Assembly (NCBI RefSeq): GCF_002483205.1
Contig: NZ_DLHM01000004.1
Location: 1 to 64,000 of the forward strand
Origin: Flavihumibacter sp. UBA7668
GTDB lineage: Bacteria > Bacteroidota > Bacteroidia > Chitinophagales > Chitinophagaceae
Length of the DNA stretch: 64,000 nt
Direction: 5' to 3'
Numbering within the stretch: position 1 is the first letter of the stretch; each line of letters starts with the position of its first letter. The notes under the pieces are model-generated. The model ran no database searches and was not told the origin of the DNA. It saw only the letters and a program-made list of their open reading frames with translations. Positions 17,564 through 25,628 of the stretch are shown here, piece by piece. The translations under genes and the position numbers were made by a program.

Positions 17564-17597
17564 TTTGACTTTTTTAAATTTTTTTTATTTAGACTTG
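17564..17597 (+). promoter_or_regulatory. Candidate promoter of the exbB-tonB operon
   Basis: TTTG at 17564-17567 and TAGACTTG at 17590-17597 (seven of eight matches to TANNTTTG) are separated by 22 bases in a very AT-rich stretch. The exbB start codon lies 75 bases downstream. The spacing suits the Bacteroidota -33/-7 arrangement, but the -7 box is imperfect. Confidence 0.35.
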
Positions 17598-17672
17598 TGT
17601 CCCCAATAACGCGTTGGGTCAATCAAGCACTTTTTTATACCTGTTTACAAAAAAAACTAAAAACAAACGATT

Positions 17673-18530
17673 ATGGCAGAGACTAAACCAACTGCAACAG
17701 CGAAGGCGACTACATCTGTTCAAGCGAAAAAAAGAAGCAACGCGATTTCATGGATTGCTCCCGTTATGTGTATTTTGGGTGGTTATTTGATCTGGAGATT
17801 TGGAATGGGTAGCGCAAGCGGCTTTACCAGTCCTGATCCTGCTGGTGGATTCTGGCCAAGTCACGTTGGACCCATTGGCGCTTTCCACAGTATCTATGAG
17901 GGAGGTATCGTTGTACCTATCCTGATTGCCAACTTCCTGATTGTGGTGGTATTTGCTCTTGAGCGTTTACTGACGATCAACAAAGCTACCGGTGCCGGAA
18001 ACATTGACGAATTCGTTCGTAAAGTTCAGTACCACCTGGCTAACAAAAACGTTGACGCGGCGCTGACTGAGTGCGACAAGCAAAAAGGTTCTGTAGGAAA
18101 TGTAATGAAAGCCGGCCTGCGTAAGTACAAAGAAATGATCACTGAAACTGAACTGGACACTGAGCAAAAAGTACTGTCTATTCAGAAAGAAGTGGAAGAA
18201 GCTACTGCACTTGAACTTCCTATGCTGGAAAAAAACCTCGTATTCCTTTCCACCATCGCATCTGTAGCTACCCTTCTGGGTCTGTTCGGAACGGTATTGG
18301 GGATGATTCGTTCTTTCTCCAAACTGGGTGATGAAGGTGGTGGTGATGCTGCACGTGAACTTTCCCGTGGTATCTCTGAGGCCCTGTATAACACTGCATT
18401 GGGTATCGGTACTTCCGCTCTGGCAATTATCATGTACAACATTTTCACAACCAAGATCGATGGTATCACCTATGGTATCGACGAGTCTGGTTTCACATTG
18501 ACTCAAAGCTTTGCTTCTCTTTACAAGTAA
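17673..18530 (+). CDS. exbB: MotA/TolQ/ExbB proton channel protein
   Basis: This inner-membrane proton-channel subunit (285 residues) of a TonB-type energising complex has three main membrane segments. They lie near residue 30, near 85-105 (VVPILIANFLIVVVFALERLL) and at about 185-265. The conserved stretch LLGLFGTVLGMIRSF near residue 208 and GISEALYNTALGIGTSALAIIMYN near 230 define the family. It is followed by two exbD genes and tonB, the usual Bacteroidota order. The N-terminal tail is long, basic and Thr/Lys-rich. Confidence 0.92.
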   Translation: MAETKPTATAKATTSVQAKKRSNAISWIAPVMCILGGYLIWRFGMGSASGFTSPDPAGGFWPSHVGPIGAFHSIYEGGIVVPILIANFLIVVVFALERLLTINKATGAGNIDEFVRKVQYHLANKNVDAALTECDKQKGSVGNVMKAGLRKYKEMITETELDTEQKVLSIQKEVEEATALELPMLEKNLVFLSTIASVATLLGLFGTVLGMIRSFSKLGDEGGGDAARELSRGISEALYNTALGIGTSALAIIMYNIFTTKIDGITYGIDESGFTLTQSFASLYK

Positions 18531-18683
18531 GATCAGCATCGCAGCTGGAAACAGTAAACAGGTTCAGCCTAACAGCGTCACTGTCTGAATCCGGCCCTAC
18601 AGTGTTTCTCCCGAAATTTTCGTAACTTTTATGGAATCCGGAGGAACTTGAATCTAAATGTGGAATTCAACAACTAATTAAAC

Positions 18684-19352
18684 ATGCCAAAAGCAAAATT
18701 ACCAAGGAAGAGTACGCATATTGATATGACGGCGATGTGTGATGTGGCATTCCTGCTTTTGTCCTTCTTCATCCTTACGACCAAGTTCAAGCCCTCAGAG
18801 GCGCTGGCGGTTCAAACCCCCAGTTCCGTGGCTTCCAAGGTAGCACCTCAGAAAGATGTTACCCAGATCACGATTGATAAGGATGGTAAGGTATTCCTTT
18901 CTTTCTCAGAGGATGCACCCAAGAAGGAGATCATGGAAGCCCTGAATACGTCCCGTAACCTCGGTTTATCTGATGCGGAATTGAATGCATTGGCAACCGG
19001 TCCTTTTATCGGTGTACCTTTTGCACAGCTCAAATCCCTGGCAGCGCAGCCGAAGGAAAACTGGCCTAAGCTGGACAATCCCGGTATTCCGGTACTGGAT
19101 ACCATCAACAACGAACTGGTTGACTGGATGCGTGCAGTGAAAACCGGCTTTACCGGAATTAAAATGAATCTTCTGGTGAAAGGTGACAATGCTTCCAAAT
19201 ATCCTTCTTTCAAAGGCGTTATCGACGCTTTCAAAAAAGTGGATGAGATGAAGTTTCAAATGGTTACCAATCCGGAAGGTGTGGCAGAAGGCACGGAACT
19301 CTATCGCGAGAATATGAGTCGCGGTGGAAAACCAGCCGATGCAGCGGAATAA
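18684..19352 (+). CDS. exbD: ExbD/TolR-family biopolymer transport protein (first copy)
   Basis: This 222-residue protein has one N-terminal membrane helix, DMTAMCDVAFLLLSFFILTT. It includes the aspartate (about residue 19) that carries protons in ExbD, followed by a periplasmic domain. It is longer than the second copy (185 residues), with an insertion around residues 90-130. Paired ExbD paralogues are common in Bacteroidota and probably form a hetero-dimer inside the ExbB ring. It is separated from exbB by 153 bases with a GGAGGAA stretch about 40 bases before the ATG, and from the next exbD by 27 bases. Confidence 0.9.
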   Translation: MPKAKLPRKSTHIDMTAMCDVAFLLLSFFILTTKFKPSEALAVQTPSSVASKVAPQKDVTQITIDKDGKVFLSFSEDAPKKEIMEALNTSRNLGLSDAELNALATGPFIGVPFAQLKSLAAQPKENWPKLDNPGIPVLDTINNELVDWMRAVKTGFTGIKMNLLVKGDNASKYPSFKGVIDAFKKVDEMKFQMVTNPEGVAEGTELYRENMSRGGKPADAAE

Positions 19353-19379
19353 ATTAACTAACAACTAAATTTTTGCATC

Positions 19380-19937
19380 ATGGCAGAAATGGATACCTCG
19401 TCCGGCGGGGGACATAAAAAAGGCCCAGGCGTAAAAAAGAGTAAAAAGCTGTCTACCCGTGTTGATCTCACCCCCATGGTGGATCTCGGGTTCCTGTTGA
19501 TTACCTTCTTTATTTTTACGACCACCATGAGCCAGCCTACGGCAATGCGGTTATTCCTTCCAAAGGATACCGAAAAGCCGGAAGAACAAAACAAAGCCAA
19601 GGAATCCGGTGCATTGACCATCATGATGTCCAAGGACAACAACGTATATTATTACGAAGGAATCCTTTCACCGGATGGCTCCAACTTCAAAAGCACCAAC
19701 TTCAAAGAAATCCGGGACGTAATTCTGAATAAGAAGAAATCAACCGATCCGAAAGACTTTGTGGTGGTAATCAAACCCGGCAAAGAATCTACGTACAATA
19801 ACGTGGTTAATATGCTGGATGAAATGCAGATCAATGTGGTAAAACGCTATGCACTGGTTGACATTGCAGAAGCTGAAGCCATGCTGATTGCAGCAACTGA
19901 AGGTGGTCCGGCTCCGGCACCCGCTCCGCAACAATAA
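19380..19937 (+). CDS. exbD: ExbD/TolR-family biopolymer transport protein (second copy)
   Basis: This is the second ExbD (185 residues). It has a Gly/Lys-rich cytoplasmic start, the membrane helix VDLTPMVDLGFLLITFFIFTTT with the proton-carrying aspartate, and a small periplasmic domain ending in a short Pro/Ala tail. It lies between exbD-1 and tonB on the same strand with short gaps, so all four genes are likely co-transcribed. Confidence 0.9.
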   Translation: MAEMDTSSGGGHKKGPGVKKSKKLSTRVDLTPMVDLGFLLITFFIFTTTMSQPTAMRLFLPKDTEKPEEQNKAKESGALTIMMSKDNNVYYYEGILSPDGSNFKSTNFKEIRDVILNKKKSTDPKDFVVVIKPGKESTYNNVVNMLDEMQINVVKRYALVDIAEAEAMLIAATEGGPAPAPAPQQ

Positions 19938-19981
19938 TTTGTGGAAATTGAATAAAAACGCATCTATTAAAAAAGCGAATC

Positions 19982-20818
19982 ATGGACGTTAATAAAATTT
20001 TGAGTGCGGATGTGCTGGACATCATTTTTGATGGCCGGAACAAGGCATACGGGGCCTACGACCTTCGCAGGACCTATGCCAAACGCATGACCGTGGCTCT
20101 GATCGCAACTGCTTCACTCCTGGTATTGTTTTTTGTTGGAACTGTTTTGGCAAACAAGCTGAAAGGTGACAAAGACAAGACTGAAATGGTAGTTCAGGAT
20201 GTTGAGCTGGAAGCAATCAAACAGGAAGAGCCTAAAAATGAACCACCACCACCACCACCACCACCACCGCCGGTTGAACCACCGAAAGTGGAAATGGCTA
20301 AGTTCACGCCTCCTAAAATCGTGAAAGACGAAGAAGTGAAGGAAGATGAAAAGCCACCTGAAGTGGAGAAACTGGAAGAAACCAAAATTGGTACCATCAA
20401 CCAGGAAGGTATAAAGGATGAAGGTATTGTTGCTCCTCCCGTATCCGATGAAGGTAAAGGGGTGGTAGAAGCTCCGAAAAAAGTGGAAGAAGACTGGGAT
20501 AAAACCTTTACCAAGGTGGAAATCGAGTCTGATTATCCCGGGGGAGCCAGTGCCTGGCAGCGTTACCTGAACAAAAGCCTTCGTTACCCACAGGATGCCA
20601 TCGATAATGAAATCCAGGGTACGGTAGTGGTTCAGTTCATCGTGGACAAAGAAGGTGTGGTGAGTGAAGTGCAGGCCATCAGCGGTCCGCAGGAACTGCG
20701 CGATGAAGCGGTACGTGTAATTAAAAAGTCTGGTAAGTGGACCCCCGCCGTTCAGAACGGTCGTCAGGTAAAATCTTACAAGAAACAGCCAATTACCTTC
20801 CGTTTGGAAATCGAATAA
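19982..20818 (+). CDS. tonB: TonB family energy transducer
   Basis: TonB couples the proton gradient to outer-membrane receptors such as the SusC protein at 46-49 kb. The protein (278 residues) has an N-terminal cytoplasmic stretch, a membrane helix at about residues 38-60, and a periplasmic proline-rich rod containing ten consecutive prolines (about residues 87-96) and many Glu/Lys-Pro repeats. The C-terminal TonB domain (about 180-278) starts at YPGG and includes GTVVVQFIVDKEGVV. It ends the exbB-exbD-exbD-tonB operon, and a rho-independent terminator follows within 25 bases. Confidence 0.93.
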   Translation: MDVNKILSADVLDIIFDGRNKAYGAYDLRRTYAKRMTVALIATASLLVLFFVGTVLANKLKGDKDKTEMVVQDVELEAIKQEEPKNEPPPPPPPPPPVEPPKVEMAKFTPPKIVKDEEVKEDEKPPEVEKLEETKIGTINQEGIKDEGIVAPPVSDEGKGVVEAPKKVEEDWDKTFTKVEIESDYPGGASAWQRYLNKSLRYPQDAIDNEIQGTVVVQFIVDKEGVVSEVQAISGPQELRDEAVRVIKKSGKWTPAVQNGRQVKSYKKQPITFRLEIE

Positions 20819-20841
20819 TCTACAACAGGAATAGTCTTTTT

Positions 20842-20874
20842 AAATCCCTCTGCAGCTCGCAGGGGGATTTTTTG
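20842..20874 (+). terminator. Rho-independent terminator after tonB
   Basis: AAATCCCTCTGC (20842-20853) pairs with GCAGGGGGATTT (20859-20870) with one T-G wobble and a five-base loop, followed by a T run to 20873. It ends the tonB operon just before mnmE. Confidence 0.85.
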
Positions 20875-20891
20875 TTACCTACCTTTGCCCC

Positions 20892-22307
20892 ATGAAATAT
20901 ACCACCCCTCAATGGGATGATACTATTGTTGCATTGGCCACACCACCGGGCGTGGGTGCCATTGGCGTGATACGACTCAGCGGTCCGCAAAGTTTTTCCA
21001 TCACCAATCAGCTCTTCCCCTCGAAGGATTTGCTGCAACAGGCATCGCACACTGTGCATGTGGGATTGCTCAAGGAAAATGGAGAAGCCATTGATGAGGT
21101 GGTGGTAACCCTGTTTAAAGGGCCACGTTCCTATACCGGGGAGGATGTGGTGGAGATCTCCGGACATGGATCGCCCTACGTGCTGCAAAGGATCATCGAT
21201 GCCTGTACCCGGGCGGGTGCGCGCGTTGCTAAACCGGGTGAATTCACCCAGCGGGCATTTCTGCACGGCAAACTGGATCTCGCCCAGGCAGAGGCCGTTG
21301 CCGACCTGATAGCAGCCAATACGGCGGCTACCCAGCGCAATGCCTTACACAATATCCGGGGTGGATTTTCAGCCGAATTAAAAGAACTGCGGGATCAATT
21401 GATCAGCTTCTCCGCTTTAATTGAACTGGAGCTTGATTTTTCCCAGGAAGATGTGGAGTTTGCGGATCGTTCGCAATTGTATGCGTTGGTTACCGGTGCG
21501 CATGAGCGGGTTAGTAAACTGGCTGCTTCTTTTCAGTTGGGCAATGTGATCAAAAACGGGGTTTCCGTTGCGATTATCGGAAAGCCCAATGCCGGCAAGT
21601 CTACCTTATTGAACACCCTGCTGAACGAGAACCGCGCCATCGTAAGTGAGATAGCCGGCACTACGCGCGATACCATTGAAGAAGTACTAAATATCGACGG
21701 TATCTTATTCCGCTTCATAGACACCGCCGGTATCCGCGAGCATTCTGCCGATCAAATCGAGCTGATAGGTGTTGCAAAGAGCCGCGAAAAAATGCAGCAG
21801 GCCGATATTGTGCTTTATCTCTTTGATGTCAACACCATGTCCCCGGCCGATCTGGAGCAGGTGCAGCGCGAGTTTGATGCCGCGGGGTATAAGTACCTGC
21901 TTGTCGGCAATCAGGTTGATAAATTTCACCCGACCGGTGGCACCCGACCGGTGGCACCCGCCGGGTGGCACCCGGCGGGTGGCGTAGACAGCAGCCGCCT
22001 TATCCTGATCTCTGCGAAGCAGGGCCTGCATGTTGAACTGCTGAAAGAACGTCTCGTGGATCTGGTCCTCGGCGGACAGGTAGCCGGCGATACCACCATC
22101 GTTACGAATGCCCGGCACTACCACGCCCTCCAGGAAATCCTCGGCTCCCTCATTGACATCCGCAATGGCCTCGATAACCACCTGCCCGGCGATCTGCTGG
22201 CCCTGGATATCCGGCGCTGTTTGCACTATGTGGGAGAAATAACAGGAGAGGTGAGCAATGAGGATTTACTGGATTATATATTTAGCAAGTTTTGTATTGG
22301 GAAGTGA
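20892..22307 (+). CDS. mnmE: tRNA modification GTPase MnmE (TrmE)
   Basis: MnmE works with MnmG to install the 5-aminomethyl or carboxymethylaminomethyl group on wobble uridine of tRNA. The N-terminal formyl-THF-binding domain starts ATPPGVGAIGVIRLSG. The G domain shows GKPNAGKSTLLN (230-241), DTAGIRE (277-283), NQVDK (340-344) and SAK (374-376), and the protein ends in the family CIGK. It is 471 residues; the excess over the usual about 455 is a proline/glycine-rich insert at about 346-364, encoded by a tandem 14-bp repeat between the G4 and G5 motifs. The reading frame is intact. Confidence 0.96.
   Translation: MKYTTPQWDDTIVALATPPGVGAIGVIRLSGPQSFSITNQLFPSKDLLQQASHTVHVGLLKENGEAIDEVVVTLFKGPRSYTGEDVVEISGHGSPYVLQRIIDACTRAGARVAKPGEFTQRAFLHGKLDLAQAEAVADLIAANTAATQRNALHNIRGGFSAELKELRDQLISFSALIELELDFSQEDVEFADRSQLYALVTGAHERVSKLAASFQLGNVIKNGVSVAIIGKPNAGKSTLLNTLLNENRAIVSEIAGTTRDTIEEVLNIDGILFRFIDTAGIREHSADQIELIGVAKSREKMQQADIVLYLFDVNTMSPADLEQVQREFDAAGYKYLLVGNQVDKFHPTGGTRPVAPAGWHPAGGVDSSRLILISAKQGLHVELLKERLVDLVLGGQVAGDTTIVTNARHYHALQEILGSLIDIRNGLDNHLPGDLLALDIRRCLHYVGEITGEVSNEDLLDYIFSKFCIGK
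21927..21982. repeat. Four tandem 14-bp palindromic units inside mnmE
   Basis: Units CACCCGACCGGTGG (twice), CACCCGCCGGGTGG and CACCCGGCGGGTGG run head to tail. Each is nearly its own reverse complement. They encode the insert HPTGGTRPVAPAGWHPAGG in MnmE. As 14 is not a multiple of three, gain or loss of one unit would break the frame before the G5 motif. Confidence 0.9.
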
Positions 22308-22900
22308 ACACCCATCAAAAGAAAAATTGCTTACTTAGGTTAGGAAAGTAAACTAAAAATGTTGTTAGTTAACTTTTGAAGTTAAAACTAAACTAACTGA
22401 ACTGACAATAGCATCTTCAGGTTGAATTCGGCATTAATTTAGTTCAGATACTTTTCTCCTTCAAATTGATAACCATGACCAGCGAAAAAGAAAATGGTTG
22501 CTTTACTAAGTGAACCATAAATCAAATCCGTATTCCGATGAAATTCGCGTTCTAATTGTATGAATGCCGCTGCGTCAAATATGAAGTTTGGCCAATCCGG
22601 TCTCTCCCCCCAAATCTATTTCATGAGCAATTAACATTATTTCTATAGCTAAATATTACATAATATATGAGTTATAGAATGATTTTCTATCCCTCAATAC
22701 AAAAGACTTCGCGAAAAACTCTGGGGGTAATATAGTTTTAAGTAGCAAAAAATAGCTGGAATTGGCCGACTTGAAACTGGCAGAAAAGTCCAACTTGAAT
22801 TGGTGCCGATTTTTGCTACAAACCTTTTTTACAGGTTGTAACTCTTTCTGGATTGGAAAGGGATTTTCCTTTCATATTCTTTCAAATGCTTGAATAAGGT
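22308..22900. other. Gene-poor gap after mnmE
   Basis: About 590 AT-rich bases. TTAACTT (22369-22375) and AAGTTAA (22379-22385) form a small hairpin that could end mnmE transcription. A minus-strand frame at 22439-22615 with caspase-like motifs is described separately. Nothing else recognisable is present. Confidence 0.6.
22439..22615 (-). pseudogene. Remnant of a caspase-like (peptidase C14) protein
   Basis: A 58-codon minus-strand frame with no start codon ends at a stop at 22441-22439. It reads DAAAFIQLEREF near its middle, then IFFFAGHGYQFEGEKYLN at its end. The FFFAGHG element matches the region around the catalytic histidine of bacterial caspase-like or metacaspase domains, where GHG is typical, and the spacing to the preceding DA-A-F helix fits too. 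No catalytic cysteine part follows. It is probably the leftover of a decayed gene; a chance match cannot be excluded. Confidence 0.4.
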
Positions 22901-23923
22901 TTAAACAGCCTTCAACTCAAATGCATAATCCTGGTAACCGATTAATTCTTTGTTAGCTTCTAATTCTTTCCATGCTTTTTCTTCATGGCTTAAGTCAACA
23001 ATATCCCAGGTAGAAATGTCTCCAAACTTTTCAATAATTGTATGAATAGTCTCTTTCTCTTCTTCGGTAAAAAGGTTCTTATCAAAGTCGGCTTCGGAAA
23101 CAAAAACTTCTCGGGCACCACCATTCGAAAGTTTCAAAAACTGTGAACTGATTAATTGTTCATTTTCTAAATAAGCGTAGATGTTATCATAATTGGCCGG
23201 TACAGGTCCGTACTTTATAGCACGATAACTCAAACCACTAATGGATGTACCAAAATTTTTATAGTGCGTAAAATCCGTAAAAAATAACTGCTTGTTTAAT
23301 TTAAGCTTGTCATTGAAATCTGGCTTTGAATGCTGAATATAATAGGTAACCAGGTTGGCAATTTTGCCAGGCACAGGTTTTTTGTATCCTGTATAATTAT
23401 TGGGTTCATTATATACATTTAAAGTTGAACATATGTCTTTACTTTCACGAGCAATTTGAAGAATGTAGATTACCCTCTCTCTAACTTTTTTAAAGGCGTT
23501 CCCGGAAAAATGTTCTTTTGCTTTATCAAGTAGATTTAAAAACGTTTGAGGCTCCGAAGCTGCACTGATTAAATTTCCAAATGCTGGCGTTGGTATTTCA
23601 CCGTTTTCATAGTTGCTGTATCCATTAGCTCCCAGCCCAAGTACATCACTCATTTTTGATGCAGACAATTCATACTTCTGTCTGATTCCTGCAATTTCTT
23701 CAGGAAATGGAATATTGTTCTTTTCCCGGTATTGATTGTGGACTTGTGTTAAACTGATAGTATCTGCTTCGGTTGTTGTGAATTCTTCTTTACACTTCTC
23801 ACATTTATAAAAATGGGCAACGATTTTAAATACCTCTTTTCTATACGTCAATTCCTTTGCTTCTTTATGTAGGTTCGCAGTACCATCACAATAAGGGCAT
23901 TCGATTTTCTTTTTCATGTTCAT
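22901..23923 (-). CDS. Antitoxin-like regulator: zinc finger, HTH and Panacea (DUF4065) domain
   Basis: About 340 residues. The N-terminus has two cysteine pairs, CPYC and CEKC, forming an MqsA/YgiT-type zinc finger. A helix-turn-helix follows (IRQKYELSASKMSDVLGLG, about residues 80-115). The C-terminal half matches the Panacea/SocA-like DUF4065 domain (LNKQLFFTDFTHYKNFGTSI and YRAIKYGPVPANYD). Such proteins neutralise a toxin encoded next door and repress their own operon. The chosen ATG overlaps the toxin stop in an ATGA (23920-23923), a clear sign of coupling; the longer frame to 23977 lies inside the toxin gene. Confidence 0.82.
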   Translation of the reverse strand: MNMKKKIECPYCDGTANLHKEAKELTYRKEVFKIVAHFYKCEKCKEEFTTTEADTISLTQVHNQYREKNNIPFPEEIAGIRQKYELSASKMSDVLGLGANGYSNYENGEIPTPAFGNLISAASEPQTFLNLLDKAKEHFSGNAFKKVRERVIYILQIARESKDICSTLNVYNEPNNYTGYKKPVPGKIANLVTYYIQHSKPDFNDKLKLNKQLFFTDFTHYKNFGTSISGLSYRAIKYGPVPANYDNIYAYLENEQLISSQFLKLSNGGAREVFVSEADFDKNLFTEEEKETIHTIIEKFGDISTWDIVDLSHEEKAWKELEANKELIGYQDYAFELKAV

Positions 23924-24273
23924 GCGTTTTTTAGTGGGTAAGTCATTGGAAATTCTGCAGTGTGGAAGGACATACAATCAGCAGGTTTGTTTTCTAATCC
24001 CTTACTGATCTTAATATATACTTCTACTCCTTTTAATTGAATTCCAAATTCATAGTAGTCCGGTAAGCTGGTATTGTATGTGTCGTTTTTTGGCCCTGCG
24101 TAATAATCTTCTGCTTTTAAGTTCATAATACATTCTAACCGCTTTACCGTCGTAATGTCAAGGTCCGCTAATCCTTGTAAATTTTTACCCCGTGGACGAA
24201 AGCTGATTTCAAAGAACCTAATCTTTTCCTTAAGCTCTTTTAAGAATTGCTCAACTTCTGCTTTGGTTGCCAT
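23920..24273 (-). CDS. Putative type II toxin (RelE/MqsR-like)
   Basis: This 117-residue protein directly precedes the antitoxin-like gene and overlaps it by four bases. It resembles a Bacteroidota family of small toxins annotated as MqsR-like, with FRPRGKNLQGLADLDI, then YYAGPKNDTY, and the C-terminal SFHTAEFPMTYPL. By analogy it may be an mRNA interferase; catalytic residues cannot be assigned by eye. Toxin-first order and the operator in front are as in mqsRA and higBA loci. The start at 24273 lies only seven bases after the -7 box, so the mRNA is probably leaderless. Confidence 0.65.
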   Translation of the reverse strand: MATKAEVEQFLKELKEKIRFFEISFRPRGKNLQGLADLDITTVKRLECIMNLKAEDYYAGPKNDTYNTSLPDYYEFGIQLKGVEVYIKISKGLENKPADCMSFHTAEFPMTYPLKNA

Positions 24274-24280
24274 CGGGCTG

Positions 24281-24314
24281 CAAATTTAAACTATTTCCAC
24301 ATTATTTCCACAAA
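24281..24314 (-). promoter_or_regulatory. Toxin-antitoxin promoter with 11-bp tandem operator
   Basis: On the minus strand the -33 element TTTG (24314-24311) and the exact -7 box TAAATTTG (24288-24281) are 22 bases apart. The spacer is filled by two tandem copies of TGTGGAAATAR (24312-24302 and 24301-24291). This is where an autoregulating antitoxin would bind. The start codon follows the -7 box by seven bases. Confidence 0.7.
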
Positions 24315-24447
24315 TTAATAGATGTATTTGTAATAATTCAATAAAAGTTCCATTAAAAAGTGGATATAATATACTTCTCTTATTGTTTTAGCCTTAATAA
24401 TTCCCAGTACTCCCTAAGCCTTCTAAAACAACTAATTTTACCCCCAA

Positions 24448-25311
24448 ATGAAAAGCATACCGGTCAGGCAAATCGCTCCCGAAAAGACCCTGCAAAGCAG
24501 TGCCGGTCGGTTTTCTGTCCGTGACCTGCAACAGGTGCTCAATGGTAAAGACCTGGTGCATGACCTCCATCGACATGACTTTTATTTTGTGCTGGCAGTT
24601 CAGCAAGGCAGTGGGATGCATGAGATAGATTTTGTTCCCTACCCGGTTTCAGATCATGCTGTGTTCATTCTTCGTCCCGGCCAGGTACATAAACTGGAGT
24701 TGACAGCTGATACTACCGGCTTTCTGCTGGAATTTGACCTGTCCTTCTATCAGCCCCAACATTCCATTGCCGAACACAGATGGAAGAAGGCTGCCAGCAA
24801 AAATTACTGCGCCGTAGAAGCTGCCCGCTTCCAAAAATTGCATGCCTATCTGGCGAATATCTTCCAGGAGTACTCCTTAAAGCAGGAAGGTTATTTCGAA
24901 GCAATCAAGGCAAACCTTGACCTCTTCTTTTTAGAATACATCCGGCAAAGCAAAAACCCGGACAGCATTGCCAAAAGCGAAAGCGGGTATATTCAGGAGC
25001 GTTTTGAAGAGCTTATAAGGCTGCTGGAAACCAATATTGTCAGCAAAAAAAATGTTGCTGACTATGCCGATCTGTTGAGCCTTTCTCCCTATCAGCTCAA
25101 TTCAATTGTAAAGACCTCTGTTGGCAAAACGGTTTCCGACCTTATTAACGAGCAGATTATCCTGGAAGCAAAGCGACACCTGATTGCAACCCCCGCTCAG
25201 GTAAAGGAAATAGCCGACCTGCTGGGCTATGAGGATCCTTCCTATTTCATCCGGTTTTTTAAGAAACATACCGGCCAGTCTCCCGACTCTTTCCGAAAGA
25301 ACTTTAAATAA
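24448..25311 (+). CDS. AraC family transcriptional regulator
   Basis: The 287-residue protein has an N-terminal cupin-like sensing domain (about 1-165, with LHRHDFYFVLAV and FILRPGQVHKLEL typical of AraC cupins). The C-terminal double helix-turn-helix spans about 190-287, ending in LLGYEDPSYFIRFFKKHTGQSPDSFRK. It probably controls the operon starting at 25404, whose -7 box lies 50 bases after its stop. The inducer is unknown. Confidence 0.88.
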   Translation: MKSIPVRQIAPEKTLQSSAGRFSVRDLQQVLNGKDLVHDLHRHDFYFVLAVQQGSGMHEIDFVPYPVSDHAVFILRPGQVHKLELTADTTGFLLEFDLSFYQPQHSIAEHRWKKAASKNYCAVEAARFQKLHAYLANIFQEYSLKQEGYFEAIKANLDLFFLEYIRQSKNPDSIAKSESGYIQERFEELIRLLETNIVSKKNVADYADLLSLSPYQLNSIVKTSVGKTVSDLINEQIILEAKRHLIATPAQVKEIADLLGYEDPSYFIRFFKKHTGQSPDSFRKNFK

Positions 25312-25360
25312 GTCCTGTTTTACTACAGAACCGTCCTATCATCGCCCCTCTTGCCTGTTC

Positions 25361-25368
25361 TACTTTTG
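25361..25368 (+). promoter_or_regulatory. Exact -7 box of the 25404-28888 operon
   Basis: TACTTTTG matches TANNTTTG exactly and lies 36 bases before the ATG at 25404. No convincing TTG element is found 17-23 bases upstream, as expected if the promoter depends on an activator such as the preceding AraC protein. Confidence 0.5.
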
Positions 25369-25403
25369 TGGAAGCAATTCTTAGAAACTATAAAACTAGA
25401 ATT

Positions 25404-25628
25404 ATGAACACAAAAGCAAAACTGATCATGTCCTTAAAAATCTGGATGGTTATCTATCCTTCCATAACCTTGTTCTTGTTTCTATTCGGACAACCATTAG
25501 CCGCATTGCCCTTATACCAGCGAACCTTTATTCTCACCATCTCCCTGGTGCCCTGGATGATGTATGTTGGTGTGCCGGCCATGGATTTTCTGTTAAATCG
25601 GCTTATCAAAAAGTCTGATAAAGCATGA
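25404..25628 (+). CDS. Small two-helix membrane protein, unknown function
   Basis: A 74-residue product with two hydrophobic helices, about residues 9-30 (MVIYPSITLFLFLFG) and 42-62, and short charged ends. A GTG at 25368 would extend it by 12 codons but falls in the -7 box, so ATG at 25404 is preferred. Its stop overlaps the next start in an ATGA (25625-25628), indicating translational coupling to the flavoprotein gene. Confidence 0.6.
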   Translation: MNTKAKLIMSLKIWMVIYPSITLFLFLFGQPLAALPLYQRTFILTISLVPWMMYVGVPAMDFLLNRLIKKSDKA

